The translations under genes were made by a program, and so were the position numbers. From Hofstenia miamia (lineage: Eukaryota > Xenacoelomorpha > Acoela > Hofsteniidae), in assembly GCA_900660155.1 (NCBI GenBank), contig CABFPE010000008.1, forward strand, positions 1,153,010-1,217,009: a stretch of 64,000 nucleotides of DNA, in the 5' to 3' direction. The notes beneath the pieces were generated by a model. The model was not told the DNA's origin, made no database searches, and saw only the letters and a program-made list of their open reading frames with translations. Numbering within the stretch: position 1 is the stretch's first letter; each line of letters begins with the position of its first letter. Positions 12,601-22,499 of the stretch are shown here, piece by piece.

Positions 12601-14435
12601 ACTTAGCAGTCTGACTATTGCTATTGAAGTAAAACCTAATTTAATAAAAATATTTGATTGACGTCTACTAAATTTCAACTAGTTCTGAAAAATTAAAGAG
12701 AGCAAACCGCTGACAAAATTATTTTCAAAATCGTTAATACACCATTGTCTGTAGTATTACGTAAAATGAAAAACGCATTTCAAATGAAAATGGCAAATTT
12801 GAAAACCGTCCGATAGCTAAGTGTCATTGTTAAAACATATTTAAGGGTTGATATTAGTAAAATTTTCGAGTTTATAATAATAATTATATAAAGTTCATTA
12901 TGAGTTGAGGAACAGGTCGAACATAGTAAAGAACGAATGCTTTGAAGACACAAAGGACTGATTAATTCAAATCATGGACTGAAATTATTTTTATCATAAA
13001 CTGAGTTGTTATGATTAACTAATGATGGTACAAGAAATATACGTACAGTTTGTTGTTGACCATCTGGTCCAGTCGTAGTGATTGTCATTTGAGTAGCCAT
13101 TCCAGGGGATTCAATACTAACTTCACCGTTTGCTCCAACTTGAGGACCTTCGAAGATCTTAGGCTAAATAAATATCCTAAGTGCTTAGCAATAAAATGTA
13201 ATCTTGATTGCAATTTAACTTACTACAACTTCTCGAGACTTGAATATAAATGAATTTTTATCACAATATGATACAAGATAGCGCCAAAAAGTAATATTTT
13301 AAACAATCAGTAATGGATATTACACTTCTCAATAATAGAGTAGACCGATTAGCCAAACCCTAAGGCTTCCTTAATGAAAGATTCACCCAGGACTAAGCAA
13401 AAATAGAGAAATGCACTAGATACGAAAACGAAAAATAGGACTGTTAAAAGTTGCAAATGCGGTATTTTTGCAAAACAAAACCCACAAAATCAAATGTTAA
13501 TGGAAATTGGAAATAACAGGAGCTATTTGCAACAGACATTTTTATAGCATTGATGTACTATCGTCGCTTCGGACTCGAATTTCACTTGGGTGTTCAGATT
13601 ATTAATGACAAGAAAAAAACATTTTCCTACACAATTGTGTAAAAATATTGTTTGAGTGAAAAAGCCGAATATTTCAGCATTATAAATAGAAAAAATGTAA
13701 ATAGTTTTGATATTTAAATGTTCAAAGAAATTCTTAACATTTTTAGCATTTTAAATAGAATGCATAATACGGATCAATACAAAAAATTTAAAATAGTTAA
13801 TTACCATATTTCCCGCCAAATCCGCATAAATACTTTTAACAAAGCGCAAAAATTGTTGCACATCTGAAGTGATTTGGGGCCTATATTGCTTGTGTAGATC
13901 GATGATGATTCGCGAACAAATGAGAACATTTTCTTCGTTATCCGTCTACAGAACAAATGAAAAACAAAATATCTAGACGAAAGAAGGGCACAAACCTCTA
14001 TAAGTTTAAACATTAAGCTTAGTATATTGCGAACATGAGTTTTTAAGTGATCACTGTTTGGTAGGCGATGGAAGATCTCCAACATTTGCTTACGCATTTG
14101 TTGACTAGGGAGCTCTGCAATGAATTGAGGTTCAGTGTCCCGCAGGAGGCTGAGAAAATTTGGGACAAGGGTGACCAAAAAATCGGCATATCCGGAGCAA
14201 GTCGCAGCAGCCTAAACGAATAAATGCGAAAAATTAATATGGGTTCTTTTAAATGTCTCAAGCAAAACTGAAAAGATATTTCCCTGAAAAGCCATTAACT
14301 TACTTCTAAATTATCAGCTAATTCTTGCAAAGATCGCAATTTGTTTTCAATAGAAATCTTTTCATCTACAATGAGTTGGATGTGACCGAAGAGTTTATTT
14401 ATGAGTGGCGCATAAGTAGTCGATGCTCCTGGCAT
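1..14435 (-). CDS. TRRAP: TRRAP, N-terminal ~1,530 codons in 27 exons (partial)
   Basis: Transformation/transcription domain-associated protein (yeast Tra1, fly Nipped-A) is a catalytically dead PIKK-family scaffold. It carries SAGA and NuA4/TIP60 acetyltransferases to activators in the nucleus. Exons, 5' to 3': 14435-14304, 14211-13996, 13945-13805, 13163-13047, 10084-9918, 9875-9779, 9727-9510, 9433-9229, 9101-9010, 8629-8461, 8277-8097, 8033-7828, 7236-7027, 4860-4695, 4405-4149, 4101-3904, 3794-3643, 3112-2997, 2924-2829, 2718-2540, 2466-2381, 2330-2036, 1990-1754, 1695-1599, 1553-1432, 627-385, 195-1. They total 4,590 nt (1,530 codons) with every phase compatible. Near-verbatim family stretches include [34 protein letters not shown] and [15 protein letters not shown]. 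All of this is HEAT-repeat region; the FAT and pseudokinase domains lie off the left edge. The start ATG at 14435 lies five bases after a splice acceptor, so a 5' leader exon or trans-spliced leader is implied. Confidence 0.96.
1432..3112 (-). CDS. TRRAP: TRRAP exons 18-25
   Basis: Exons are 3112-2997, 2924-2829, 2718-2540, 2466-2381, 2330-2036, 1990-1754, 1695-1599 and 1553-1432. Landmarks in order are [84 protein letters not shown] and [16 protein letters not shown]. The donor of exon 18 was set at T/GTTAGT because it gives the family spacing. Introns are 45-78 bp; the shortest, at 1554-1598 and 1991-2035, are 45 bp. An intron of 530 bp (3113-3642) upstream of exon 18 holds nothing recognisable. 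Confidence 0.93.
3643..4860 (-). CDS. TRRAP: TRRAP exons 14-17
   Basis: Exon 14 (4860-4695) encodes [15 protein letters not shown] and [15 protein letters not shown]. Its donor G/GTCTGC is weak, but only this cut joins in frame to exon 15. Exon 15 (4405-4149) includes [20 protein letters not shown] and [20 protein letters not shown]. Exon 16 (4101-3904) includes [19 protein letters not shown]. Exon 17 (3794-3643) includes [14 protein letters not shown]. These are the most conserved HEAT repeats of the family. Introns are 289, 47 and 109 bp. Confidence 0.95.
4861..7026 (-). other. TRRAP intron 13 (2.2 kb) with one exon-like stretch
   Basis: TRRAP orthologues run straight from QMLK to PHLHK, so no TRRAP exon is expected here. 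One stretch at 5517-5385 (minus strand) still looks like an exon. It has acceptor GTTTTTCAG, one reading frame open for its whole length (44 codons plus one base, including [13 protein letters not shown]) and donor GAA/GTAAAA. Its length of 133 nt would break the TRRAP frame. The rest is AT-rich and featureless. Confidence 0.6.
7027..7236 (-). CDS. TRRAP: TRRAP exon 13
   Basis: This 210-nt exon encodes [13 protein letters not shown] and [20 protein letters not shown], ending in ENEQMLK. It is in phase 0 at both ends, so it is a symmetric exon. The acceptor is ATTTAG and the donor is GGTATG. It matches the animal TRRAP HEAT region with no gaps apart from a short acidic linker. The next coding exon lies 2.2 kb away at 4860. 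Confidence 0.95.
7828..8629 (-). CDS. TRRAP: TRRAP exons 10-12
   Basis: Exon 10 (8629-8461) encodes a low-complexity Ser/Thr/Ala/Glu-rich linker ([15 protein letters not shown] onward), equivalent to the proline/alanine-rich insert of vertebrate TRRAP, and uses the gene's only CAG acceptor among internal exons. Exon 11 (8277-8097) includes [18 protein letters not shown]. Exon 12 (8033-7828) includes [18 protein letters not shown]. The acceptor before exon 12 was chosen at 8034-8036 (ATTTAG), because it gives the exact family length across [13 protein letters not shown]. An alternative upstream acceptor would shift the frame. That intron is 63 bp. Confidence 0.93.
8649..9191. repeat. Identical 261-bp direct repeat around a 21-N gap (assembly duplication)
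   Basis: Positions 8649-8909 and 8931-9191 read identically over 261 bp and are separated only by N at 8910-8930. Each copy contains TRRAP exon 9 plus flanking intron. The repeat ends exactly at the gap on both sides, which is what two overlapping but unmerged contigs look like. A true tandem duplication would not be expected to stop exactly at the gap. Confidence 0.93.
9010..9101 (-). CDS. TRRAP: TRRAP exon 9 (right-hand copy)
   Basis: This 92-nt exon encodes [20 protein letters not shown], the counterpart of the vertebrate TRRAP stretch that follows the ENGN motif. Its acceptor is TTCTAG and its donor is GGTAAG. An identical exon lies at 8819-8728 on the other side of a 21-N gap. Because 92 is not a multiple of three, a gene model that keeps both copies would be frameshifted. 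The orthologous protein needs only one. Confidence 0.93.
9229..10084 (-). CDS. TRRAP: TRRAP exons 5-8
   Basis: Exon 5 (10084-9918) encodes [20 protein letters not shown]. Exon 6 (9875-9779) encodes [20 protein letters not shown]. Exon 7 (9727-9510) includes [20 protein letters not shown]. Exon 8 (9433-9229) includes [17 protein letters not shown]. All match animal TRRAP nearly residue for residue. Introns of 42, 51 and 76 bp separate them, all with TAG acceptors. Codons are split after two bases between exons 5 and 6 and between 7 and 8, each giving Arg. Exon 8 ends in phase 0 at donor GTAAGT and reads on to the duplicated exon 9. Confidence 0.96.
10085..13046 (-). other. TRRAP intron 4 (3.0 kb), mostly featureless
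   Basis: This long AT-rich intron separates the linker exon from exon 5. I see no other TRRAP exon in it. A short stretch of higher GC at 12256-12447 on the plus strand starts with ATG and reads [20 protein letters not shown], in a style reminiscent of the beginning of a retroelement ORF1. It stops after 63 codons and may continue in another frame. A CpG/GC run sits at about 11368-11388. Everything else is low-complexity AT-rich DNA. Confidence 0.7.
13047..14435 (-). CDS. TRRAP: TRRAP exons 1-4 (protein N-terminus)
   Basis: Exon 1 (14435-14304) begins [17 protein letters not shown] and ends at donor GTAAGT. Exon 2 (14211-13996) carries the strongly conserved stretch [20 protein letters not shown]. 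Exon 3 (13945-13805) carries the conserved [19 protein letters not shown] stretch. Exon 4 (13163-13047) is a variable linker ([16 protein letters not shown]) that matches the family only loosely, as this region does between animal phyla. All junctions are phase 0. Introns between exons 1-2 and 2-3 are 92 and 50 bp; the next is 641 bp. The region upstream of exon 1 has the acceptor TTGTGTTTCAG, the only CAG acceptor near a start in this gene pair. Confidence 0.93.
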
Positions 14436-14440
14436 CGAAA

Positions 14441-15521
14441 CTGAAACACAATATTAAATAAAACATATGAGATATTTTACACTATCTTACATAATTACTA
14501 AGGCTGCTATTCTTATAATCATAAACATTACTAATTAGGCAATATGGCACTTAATAAAGGCAACTACCGTATTAAAATTAATACTTATGGTCAGTAAATA
14601 ACCTTAAATTGAAATGAATGTAAATACCGTGTCCATAACGTTGTCCATTGCTCAGATATGATTTAAACGCAGAAATCCAAATAGAGAAAAGTATGCAAAA
14701 GTAAAATAATGTACACTCATTTTTTTTCAAACACTAATTTGCTTTTAGAATGCCATACTAAGACATCCTGCTTGACGATCATTCTGTGTATGGGATATAA
14801 TTCGTATATTAAAATTTATCCAAAACGAAATGCAGCTACGTGTAGTTTTATGAATACGGTTGCATGCAATAACCATCAAATCCAATCTTCTACATTTAAA
14901 ACATTTTCAAAATTTTAAAATGATTAAACGTGCTTAAAGCATTTAACACAAATAGTATTCAGGAAACAATTTAAATATATTTGGCAAACAGTTTCGATTT
15001 TTGGAGTAGGCATTTAAAGTTATATTTGGAACTTAAAATCAATTTGTAAATACAAAATTCAAATAGCCCGGAAAAGCTCTGTAAATTTCATCACTATGCC
15101 TATCATCTGTGTTAAACCAGTAGATTTGAATTAAACATGGAATAAGGGTTAAAATAATAAAGGAAATACATAATTTCACTTTGAGTAATGTGAAACATTC
15201 AATTTACTCTGAAAAATAGACTTCACTTTCAAAATAATCAAATGTTAACTGACATTAAATTGTTGAACAAGGGCTTTCAATTTATAAAATTTCTATATCA
15301 TGATTGGGGTCTGCTTGTATTTAACCATAAAAAAATTGTCGAGCAAAAAACGTTTATCTTTCACTTAAATATGAATCAGTTCAAGTTAATTTAAATTGGT
15401 TTACAATAATGTATTTAGGCATAAAAAATAGCCTTCCCCCTCGCGTAGCAGGCCACACTATTATTGAAAATGATTAAATTGGTCAACGATTCGTAGAGAA
15501 ATTTATAACTGACAAAATGAA
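14441..15521. other. Spacer between DDX49 and TRRAP
   Basis: This 1.1-kb AT-rich spacer lies between the stop codon of DDX49 and the first recognised TRRAP exon, both genes being on the minus strand. It must hold the DDX49 3' UTR and the TRRAP promoter, or its outron if TRRAP is trans-spliced. I see no further coding exon and no clear core-promoter motif. Confidence 0.6.
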
Positions 15522-17397
15522 CTATGAAATAGACTTTAATTTCCGTCTGAATGACCGACGTTCTGAATATAAATTTAGTAAGTTCAATTGATCGCGCATC
15601 TTCTGAGCTTTTCGACGTTTACCAAATTGTCTGCTGCTTAAACGATGCTCGGCCTCTCTTTTAGCCAATGAAATTTCCAAAAGAATTGGAAGGACATCTG
15701 CTTCTTTAATGCTATTGTCAGAATTCATTTTCAGACCGATTCTTTGTTCAATGGCTCTAGTGTTTTCAAATAATGCATTCAGATTTAATGCAATTTCTTA
15801 GAGAAATTTTGAAATCAATCTTTTCAGAAAAGGGTAATGATAATGTTTCTATGAAATGTAAAAAACTTGCCATGCAATTTAAATCAAATTGTGTAGCTAA
15901 GCACAATCATATTATAATAAATATATGTGAATGAAAGTAGGTTTCCAAATGCTACTTAATTGTAGAGTAATTTTTTTATACAAGAAATAATATTTGTGTC
16001 AAAACTTCCTAAGGAATAATGGATTCAAGGAATATTTGAAAACACACTTGAAGTTATCGACATCATACTGCGTTACAAAAGTGACAGCCCGACCGCAGCG
16101 ACCTGCACGGGCAGTTCTTCCGACACGATGTATGTAGTCATTCGGTTGCGCAGGTACATTGTAATTGACAACATGCTCCACAGAAGGCATATCTAAACCC
16201 CTACTGGCAACATCAGTGCAAATGAGTAAACGAACAGTCCCATTTCGAAATCGAGCCAAAGAAGAGTTTCGATGACGTTGTTTCAACAAAGAATGCAAAG
16301 GAACGTTATCAAATTCCAGTGAGTTTAGAACCATACTTAAAGTCTGACATGCAAAACAAGTCTTTACAAATATCATCATCTGGTGGGCTTTTGGAGAATC
16401 CTAAATTATGAAACAATATTCTTAAGGCAAAATTACTAGTATGTCGTGTAGATAGAATTGTGAAACATACTTCAAGAAAATTTTTAACCAACTGTACAAA
16501 ATGAGCGTCTTTTGTGTCAGCTGGAACAAGAATATATTTCTGATCCAATTCTGACACAGTAACCGTGTTATTAATGTCTTCTGAACACCAAATAAAGGGT
16601 TCTTTACTGGTAACGTTTAACAACTGCTCGAGAGCAGAAGTCAGCGTAGCACTGAATAACAACGTTTGTCGTCCTAAATGCAGGAATACATTAAATTCTA
16701 CTGTCATAAGCAGTTGAAAATTTTAATGCATATCTATGACGTGTAATTTAGCATTTTAAGCAATGTAAAAATTTAATTTGAATATTTCATGAAAAGTCAA
16801 TATACATAAAAATGAATTAACAACCTTTCGTGGGGATCCTATCCAAAATTTCGCCAAGATCAGGCGCAAATGAATCAGACATTAGCCTATCAGCTTCATC
16901 AATAACGAATATTTTTAGACGAGAAAAATCGATTGTTGAATCAGCCTCTAAAATATACGACAACCTGCCAGGTGTTGCAACTACCACATGGGGCCTGGTC
17001 TCTAATTCACGAATTTGATCAACCTATAATTAGAACTATAACACAAATGATATTTTCATGTACATACTTGAGTGTTTCCACCGGTAATGAGGCTTACTTT
17101 TAGACTAATAGGCCGGCCAAGTGCGATAAATGTATCTGCTATTTGAGTGGCCAATTCCCTTGTTGGCGTTAAAACCAATGCAAATAATCCACAAGGATCA
17201 CAACTTAACATTTGCAATATTGGTAAAACAAAGGCAGCTGTTTTACCCGATCCAGTCTTGGCACATGCAAGAACATCCTTCCCTCTTAAAATTTGAGGAA
17301 TACAGTTTTTCTGCACAGAAGTAGGCTTCTTAATTCCCAGGCTAGAGCTTTGAGCTACAAGCCATTTGTGCAAATTTAAATCAGACAAGGAATTCAT
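15522..17397 (-). CDS. DDX49: DDX49-type DEAD-box RNA helicase (yeast Dbp8), 5 exons, 439 aa
   Basis: ATP-dependent RNA helicase that acts in the nucleolus in ribosome biogenesis; the yeast orthologue Dbp8 is needed for 18S rRNA processing. Exons: 17397-17068, 17023-16825, 16673-16471, 16400-16048, 15756-15522, total 1,320 nt including TAG. Motifs in order: Q motif near residues 21-34 ([12 protein letters not shown]), Walker A AKTGSGKT (46-53), PTRELA (78-83), TPGR (127-130), DEAD (152-155), SAT (184-186), TDVASRGLD (306-314) and [10 protein letters not shown] (335-344). All catalytic residues are present. The basic C-terminal tail is typical of the family, but the protein is about 45 residues shorter than human DDX49. 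Introns are 44, 151, 70 and 291 bp. The best ATG (17397) follows a splice acceptor by six bases. Confidence 0.96.
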
Positions 17398-17489
17398 CAA
17401 TTGCTAAAATATGTCAAAGTTTAAAGAAGTGCAACATGCATCCATATACACGAATATACATAAACTGCAGTGTGCAGTATACGAATGCA

Positions 17490-17520
17490 ATATATATATA
17501 TATATATATACATATATATA
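17490..17520. repeat. (TA)n microsatellite
   Basis: Uninterrupted TA dinucleotides just downstream of the exon-like ORF at 17537-17740. Similar tracts recur through the window: 23964-23988, 25324-25357, 33000-33025 (abutting a gap), 34700-34716, 52138-52167, 54978-55018, 56935-56953 and 57496-57530. Confidence 0.9.
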
Positions 17521-17536
17521 CAAACCAGGTATATAC

Positions 17537-17740
17537 CTCCCTTGATGTCCACATATTATTATATCTCCCTTTTTTTACCCATTTTGTAGAAATTATTATA
17601 CCTTCCTTTATGTAGAAGTAACAATTTTCTGATATGAATGTCTTCTTTTGGAATGCTTCATTTTGATGGAATATTTTCCAACATTCTTCAAATTGGGTAC
17701 AAAGATATTCTTTTTCTAAAGTTTCGCTAGAATATTCCAT
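17537..17740 (-). CDS. Unidentified exon-like ORF upstream of DDX49
   Basis: 68 codons are open from ATG to a good donor (GAG/GTATAT), and the same frame is open about 12 codons further upstream to 17776. The composition looks like real protein (aromatic, Cys and Lys residues; FYIKEG, STKWVKKGRYNNMW) rather than AT-rich noise. I do not recognise a family. The donor phase is 0. Splicing over the 133-bp interval 17404-17536, which contains a TA microsatellite, to the acceptor before DDX49 would read through CAA TTG into the DDX49 ATG without a stop. It could therefore be an N-terminal extension of DDX49, or the last recognisable exon of another minus-strand gene. Confidence 0.4.
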
Positions 17741-17776
17741 TTGTGTAGGATGCCCCGTTTTTAAATTTTCCGGAAT

Positions 17777-19375
17777 TTATTGGATAAAATTTCTTTCTTC
17801 CAAAATTTCATAATTAAAGTTGGACTAAAATATAAAATTGTACAATTCTATATTTGTAAATGAATAGTAGTGCAAATTAGTCCATTCATACTTCCAAACA
17901 CCATGGTCACTTTCACATATAAATATTGTTTTAAGCTATTGGTTAAAGGAAAACTTTATTGGAGACTGATATCCAGTTTAATGAACAGTTTTTAGTAATT
18001 AATAAATTTTCAATTTTGTTGAAAATCGTTTTAAATTAGATTAAATTGGATCAATTTTGCCACTAACATGTCTGCAAAATCAAAAGAACAATTTTACGTA
18101 ATTTGACATGGCTCAATGCACAGTTAGCATTAATGTTATTCAATTTGTCGGCTTAATTTCAATAAAAATCGGTATTTCAGAAATTCTAAGTGCTTAGAAA
18201 ACAACAGAAATACAAAAGCAACAGGAATGCATTTATGATTCTTGTGATGTGACTGGTTAAGCATGATTTTTTGTATGAACGTTTAAATAGTTTACGTTTT
18301 CTTATTCTTGATACCCTCAGTTTTTCCTGAAAATTGGATATCAGAATGAAGCCAAACGTTTTTCAATTTCTTCATTCTATCACGAATTTTTGTATTTGGG
18401 ATATTAAAGATAATAGCGTAAGTAAATTCTAGTTGATTATGCAAATAAATTAAATTCAATATTAAAGTTTATAATGTAGCATGGCCTCAACTGAATCATG
18501 TGTATTTAACCCGACCCAACCCAATATGACTTTTCAATATCTGACACAACCCAAATGCAATCAATATACGTTTTCTACAAAATCCATGCTGAATAATTTA
18601 TATGTATGTACATTATAGTAAAATAATTTCAGATTAACTAATAATTGTCATTTACATACATGTAAAGTAACTATCATCAAAAAATTTATATTGTCAACTT
18701 ATTGAACCAGCCCTGAACGATCTAGTTCACGAAAGGCATATCTGATTATTGCGGGTGGCTTTATTACCATTTGCATTAGAAATGTTTTATCTATGGGTGC
18801 AGTAATGAAAGAATTGATTAAAATTATAAGTATGGCGGAGGTGCTGAAAACAAATTCGAAAGTTGAAAGTATTCATAATCGTTGTTCCAAAAAGTCCAAT
18901 GCATTTTTATTAGATGAAACTTTAAGAGTTTTACATTCGATAGTATTTTTGTTGCATGTTTTAGCATCTCAGATTTTATAACCCATCATTTCATATTTCA
19001 TGATTAATGGACGTTTTACAGTATGCGTGGTATTTAAGTAAATAAAAAATTGACCTGGCTGCGGCGCAGTAATTGAATTAATTAATATTACTATGTAGTT
19101 TATCCCAGCGAACTATGATTGAGCTCTGGCAATAATTAAGTTTGAAAAGGCAAAATATTTAATATCAATCATTTTAAAACATTTTGTACACATTGGGAGA
19201 TATATTAATCACTGCAGTCATAGTGGGAGATATAATAATCTTATTGAATTATTAATTGCCATAGTAACGAAATAAAAATATTTGCACTATATTTAATTTC
19301 ATTCATATAATTATCCATTAAAATTAGATAAACGCCTTAAGAAGTTATAACAGCCTCCCGCTATGTACAATAGAA
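17777..19375. other. Featureless AT-rich intergenic DNA
   Basis: No ORF with a protein-like composition, RNA gene or repeat structure was recognised on either strand. Short ORFs such as that at 18793-18981 have noise-like composition. Confidence 0.6.
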
Positions 19376-20290
19376 TAGAAAATATGCGTGTGTCATCAGC
19401 ATATAGCATGCATGTAGAGTTGAAAGCAGCGATTATTGGCGTAAGGTCATTGATGAAGATTAAGAACAAAAGAGGACCAAGAATTGAACCCTGAGGAACA
19501 CCAGAGGTGACCGGAAGTTCATCACAAAGAATAGAATCAATTCAAACATTGAGATCTGTTAGTGAGATAACTGGAGATGAGAGACACAAAAGAGGAATTT
19601 TATCAAAGGCCGTTTTGAAATCAAGATAGACAGTAAAAAGAGAGATACTTCTATCGAAATGAGAATAAGCTGTGTCAAGGAAACGTGAAAGATTGAGGAC
19701 AGATTTCTGAGACATGAAACTGTACTGATTCGGAAATCAATGGACGGGATAGATAGCGTTGAAAATAAGCCGTTCAAAAGCAAGAGATAGATGAGAAAGA
19801 ATGGAAATTGGATGACAGGAAGAACAAAAATGTCTCGGAAGATTCTTGCCAGAGTTAAAGAATAACAGCAGCTTTTTCCAAATTTGAGGAAACGTAGAAG
19901 ATAAGATGATTGATTGGAAGAGCTGAAACAAAGGATCAGATAGAGAAGATGCAATGTTTTTAATTAGAACAGTTGATAATTGATCATGAGGAATGGAGTG
20001 CGACTTAATAGAGGACAACATTTTAAAGATTGTATGTGGAGAGAGTACAAGACAAATATTCATTAAAAAGATTTGATGTCACAAAGAGAGTGAGTAAATT
20101 TACCATTTAATTCTACAGCCAAAGGAAGAGATTTGCTGTTGGAAAGGTATTTGATAAATTTATGTGCAGAGCTGATGGAAAGTCGGGAGTTCTTGTTGTC
20201 CAACCTGATTTCAGCAATCTAATCGCTTTTGATTTTTCCGTCAAACAAGTGTACCAGGTAATTAAGTTTGACAGAGTATCACCCCTTCAA
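19376..20290 (-). pseudogene. Broken LINE reverse transcriptase (CR1/L2/jockey-like)
   Basis: Fragments of a non-LTR retrotransposon RT are read on the minus strand over several frames. Upstream, near 20200-20070, is the pre-RT segment (SSAHKFIKYLSNSKSLPLAV). Near 20060-19740 is the finger region (LSDPLFQLFQS). Then come FMSQKSVLNLSRFLDTAYSH and the palm motif [20 protein letters not shown] (around 19510-19440). The catalytic YADD lies at about 19409-19390. The frame breaks at least twice and there is nothing recognisable after YADD, so the copy is dead and 3'-truncated or rearranged. The LINE clade cannot be fixed by eye. Confidence 0.82.
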
Positions 20291-21435
20291 AAAAGTGTGC
20301 CACACTTTCGCTATTTCGCAGTTAATAAAATCAATTAACCATTTGTTTTCATAAAGCAGTGGGTAAGCTCACGTTGCATTATACAAATGTTGACAGAGAA
20401 CATGGTTGCATTCATAGAGCTTTATAAATAGTTCTTGTTTATAAAAAGCTCCTCTTTTAAAAGTAGGAACAAGCGCATGCGTGAAGAGGCATAGTTTTAA
20501 TTCTAGATTTAATGTGCATGAAAATAGCATCAATTTATTGTTTTGTTTACTTCTGTAACTTATATCACAGAATTGATTAAAATCCATTCTCAAAATACAT
20601 TTATAAGTTGTTTCAACTAACTATAGCACTAATATAGGAAATAAAGGAAATAACTTTAACATGAACATCACAATTTTTTTACAGATTGCATAACAAACAA
20701 AATGAATTCTATTTGACAAGTATTGATCCTAACGAATGATAGGGCACTGAATGTCACGAAATGTGTGATCTATGATGAAAAAACTTTAGGTGGCAACTGT
20801 TTTGATATAATACTATCATGGTCAAAATATCTCTGATTATGTAAATTCACAAACCTTTTAAAAATTCGAACTAACTAATATTTCTGATTTTTTTGAAATA
20901 GAAAATTTAATAAAACTAATCTAATGCAGTCAAGCCAAACGGTGTTAAATTGTATTTACTAGTACTTGCAATCAATATTTTTGTAAGTGACCCAATATCT
21001 CTTACCATGATTGTACAATTACGAATCGCCTTATCTTCTGTTATTTGGAAAAATTAAATCAATGAATATTCATTCTGAAATAATTATGTATATAGTTCTC
21101 GTTCACTGAAATTGAAAAAAAATTAAGGTCGAAGAATACAGATATTAATGAAAAATTTCACTATTATGCATTGTTTATAAATTTGCAAGCTTTCTCCGTT
21201 TATTGTACATAGAATATAATATCAGTTTAAACAACAAAACTTTTACCGAAAGTATAAAATGAAATTCTAGTTGAAATCGGGTTATATCTGCAAGTTTGAC
21301 ACACAAGTTTGACTGTGTATTCCCCTTTTAAGTAAAATTTTTACCTCATTTTCAAAGAATAAGAAAAATAGCATTTCTGTAGAAGTGTATAAGATATACA
21401 TTTTCTAAAAAATCTTAAGCCCTTATTGAAGAGAT
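20291..21435. other. Intergenic DNA without recognisable features
   Basis: AT-rich sequence between the LINE fragment and the Mutator-like fragment. No coherent reading frame, RNA fold or repeat was seen. Confidence 0.55.
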
Positions 21436-22480
21436 AATGCCTTCTGGTACTTGTACCATGTGTCTCCATCAGTAGGGCAGATGTATTGCTGCGGCTGCTC
21501 ATTTGTGGACAGTTTGTGATAATAGGTTGACCGTCAGTCTACCTTTCCCACCAATAGCCTTTCCATCGCATAGCTTTGTACCCTTTGGCTGCTTCTTAAC
21601 GTTACTGAAGGCGGTACCAATGCGCTTTTGCACATGCCTCACACACCATTACTGGCAGAAATGACTGTGGCGACACCATGTAAGGACGAATATCACCGTG
21701 GTTGCCATGTTCCATCACATGTAACCTCTACACCTGAAGTTTTCTGAACAGTCTTTAGCTCATTAGCAACAGAAGTCATGCTATCCTTGGCAAATTCCTC
21801 AGTAGTCTTCAAAATTGAATCAAAATGTTTATTCCATGAGTTTTNTGCCTCACACACCATTACTGGCAGAAATGACTGTGGCGACACCATGTAAGGACGA
21901 ATATCACCGTGGTTGCCATGTTCCATCACATGTAACCTTTAGCTCAATAGCAACAGAAGTCATGCTATCCTTGGCAAATTCCTCAGTAGTCTTCAAAATT
22001 GAATCAAAATGTTTATTCCATGAGTTTTTCCGGCTAGGCTGTGCCATATTCATAAGTCCAAAAAATTCCTGTGCTGTGATGCGACCTTTTCCTATACAAG
22101 AAATGACAAACAAATTTTTTATTGTTTGTAAAGGAGTTGTTGCTCACTTTTTGTGAAGAATAAAACTCCTTTTTTCTACAAAAAACTACTAACAACACAA
22201 GACAGTTTGAAAGCTACAACACCTCCTTTCCTTCTATCAGTAACTTCTTTAAATTTCAATTGATGTCCACAAGAACAAAAACGACATTCTCCAATAACTT
22301 GAATAAGAACAGCGAAATCGATAAGTGATGAGTATCTGATATTTGATGTTGGTCTCTGAGTCTTTGTTTCTTTTTGTAATTTTCCTTTTCATACTGTTCT
22401 CCAAATTTTCTCTTTGAAGCACTTGGACCTAGTTCATTTACTTTTTCTGCCACAACAACATGAGGTAGATCAGCTCCACG
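21436..22480 (-). pseudogene. Broken Mutator-like (MULE) transposase
   Basis: Read on the minus strand in pieces: an N-terminal Lys-rich segment (SASKRKFGEQYEKENYKKKQ, near 22420), a Cys-containing segment near 22280 (ECRFCSCGHQLKF), NSWNKHFDSILKT, then VTCDGTWQPRWYSSLHGVAT and VISASNGV. Downstream come KLCDGKAIGGKGRLT and CPTDGDTWYKYQKAL. The CDGTWQ.RG.SS..GV signature, DGK.IGGKGRLT and CP.G.DSWCKY are characteristic of the Mutator-like transposase domain widespread in animal genomes. The frame is interrupted by stops and a duplication, so the gene is not intact. Assignment rests on remembered family motifs, not a search. Confidence 0.75.
21635..22028. repeat. Direct repeat joined by a single N (21845); copies differ by 27 bp
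   Basis: 21635-21844 (210 bp) and 21846-22028 (183 bp) are nearly identical segments of the Mutator-like transposase. The second lacks a block corresponding to nine codons between ELK and VTCDGTW. A lone N between them indicates an unresolved contig join, probably of two haplotypes or paralogues, rather than a biological tandem copy. Confidence 0.85.
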
Positions 22481-22499
22481 AATTTCATTGTCATTGTTG

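Noticed and set aside
16830-17324. Plus-strand ORFs of 62 and 64 aa
   Set aside because: Antisense shadows of DDX49 exons 1 and 2.
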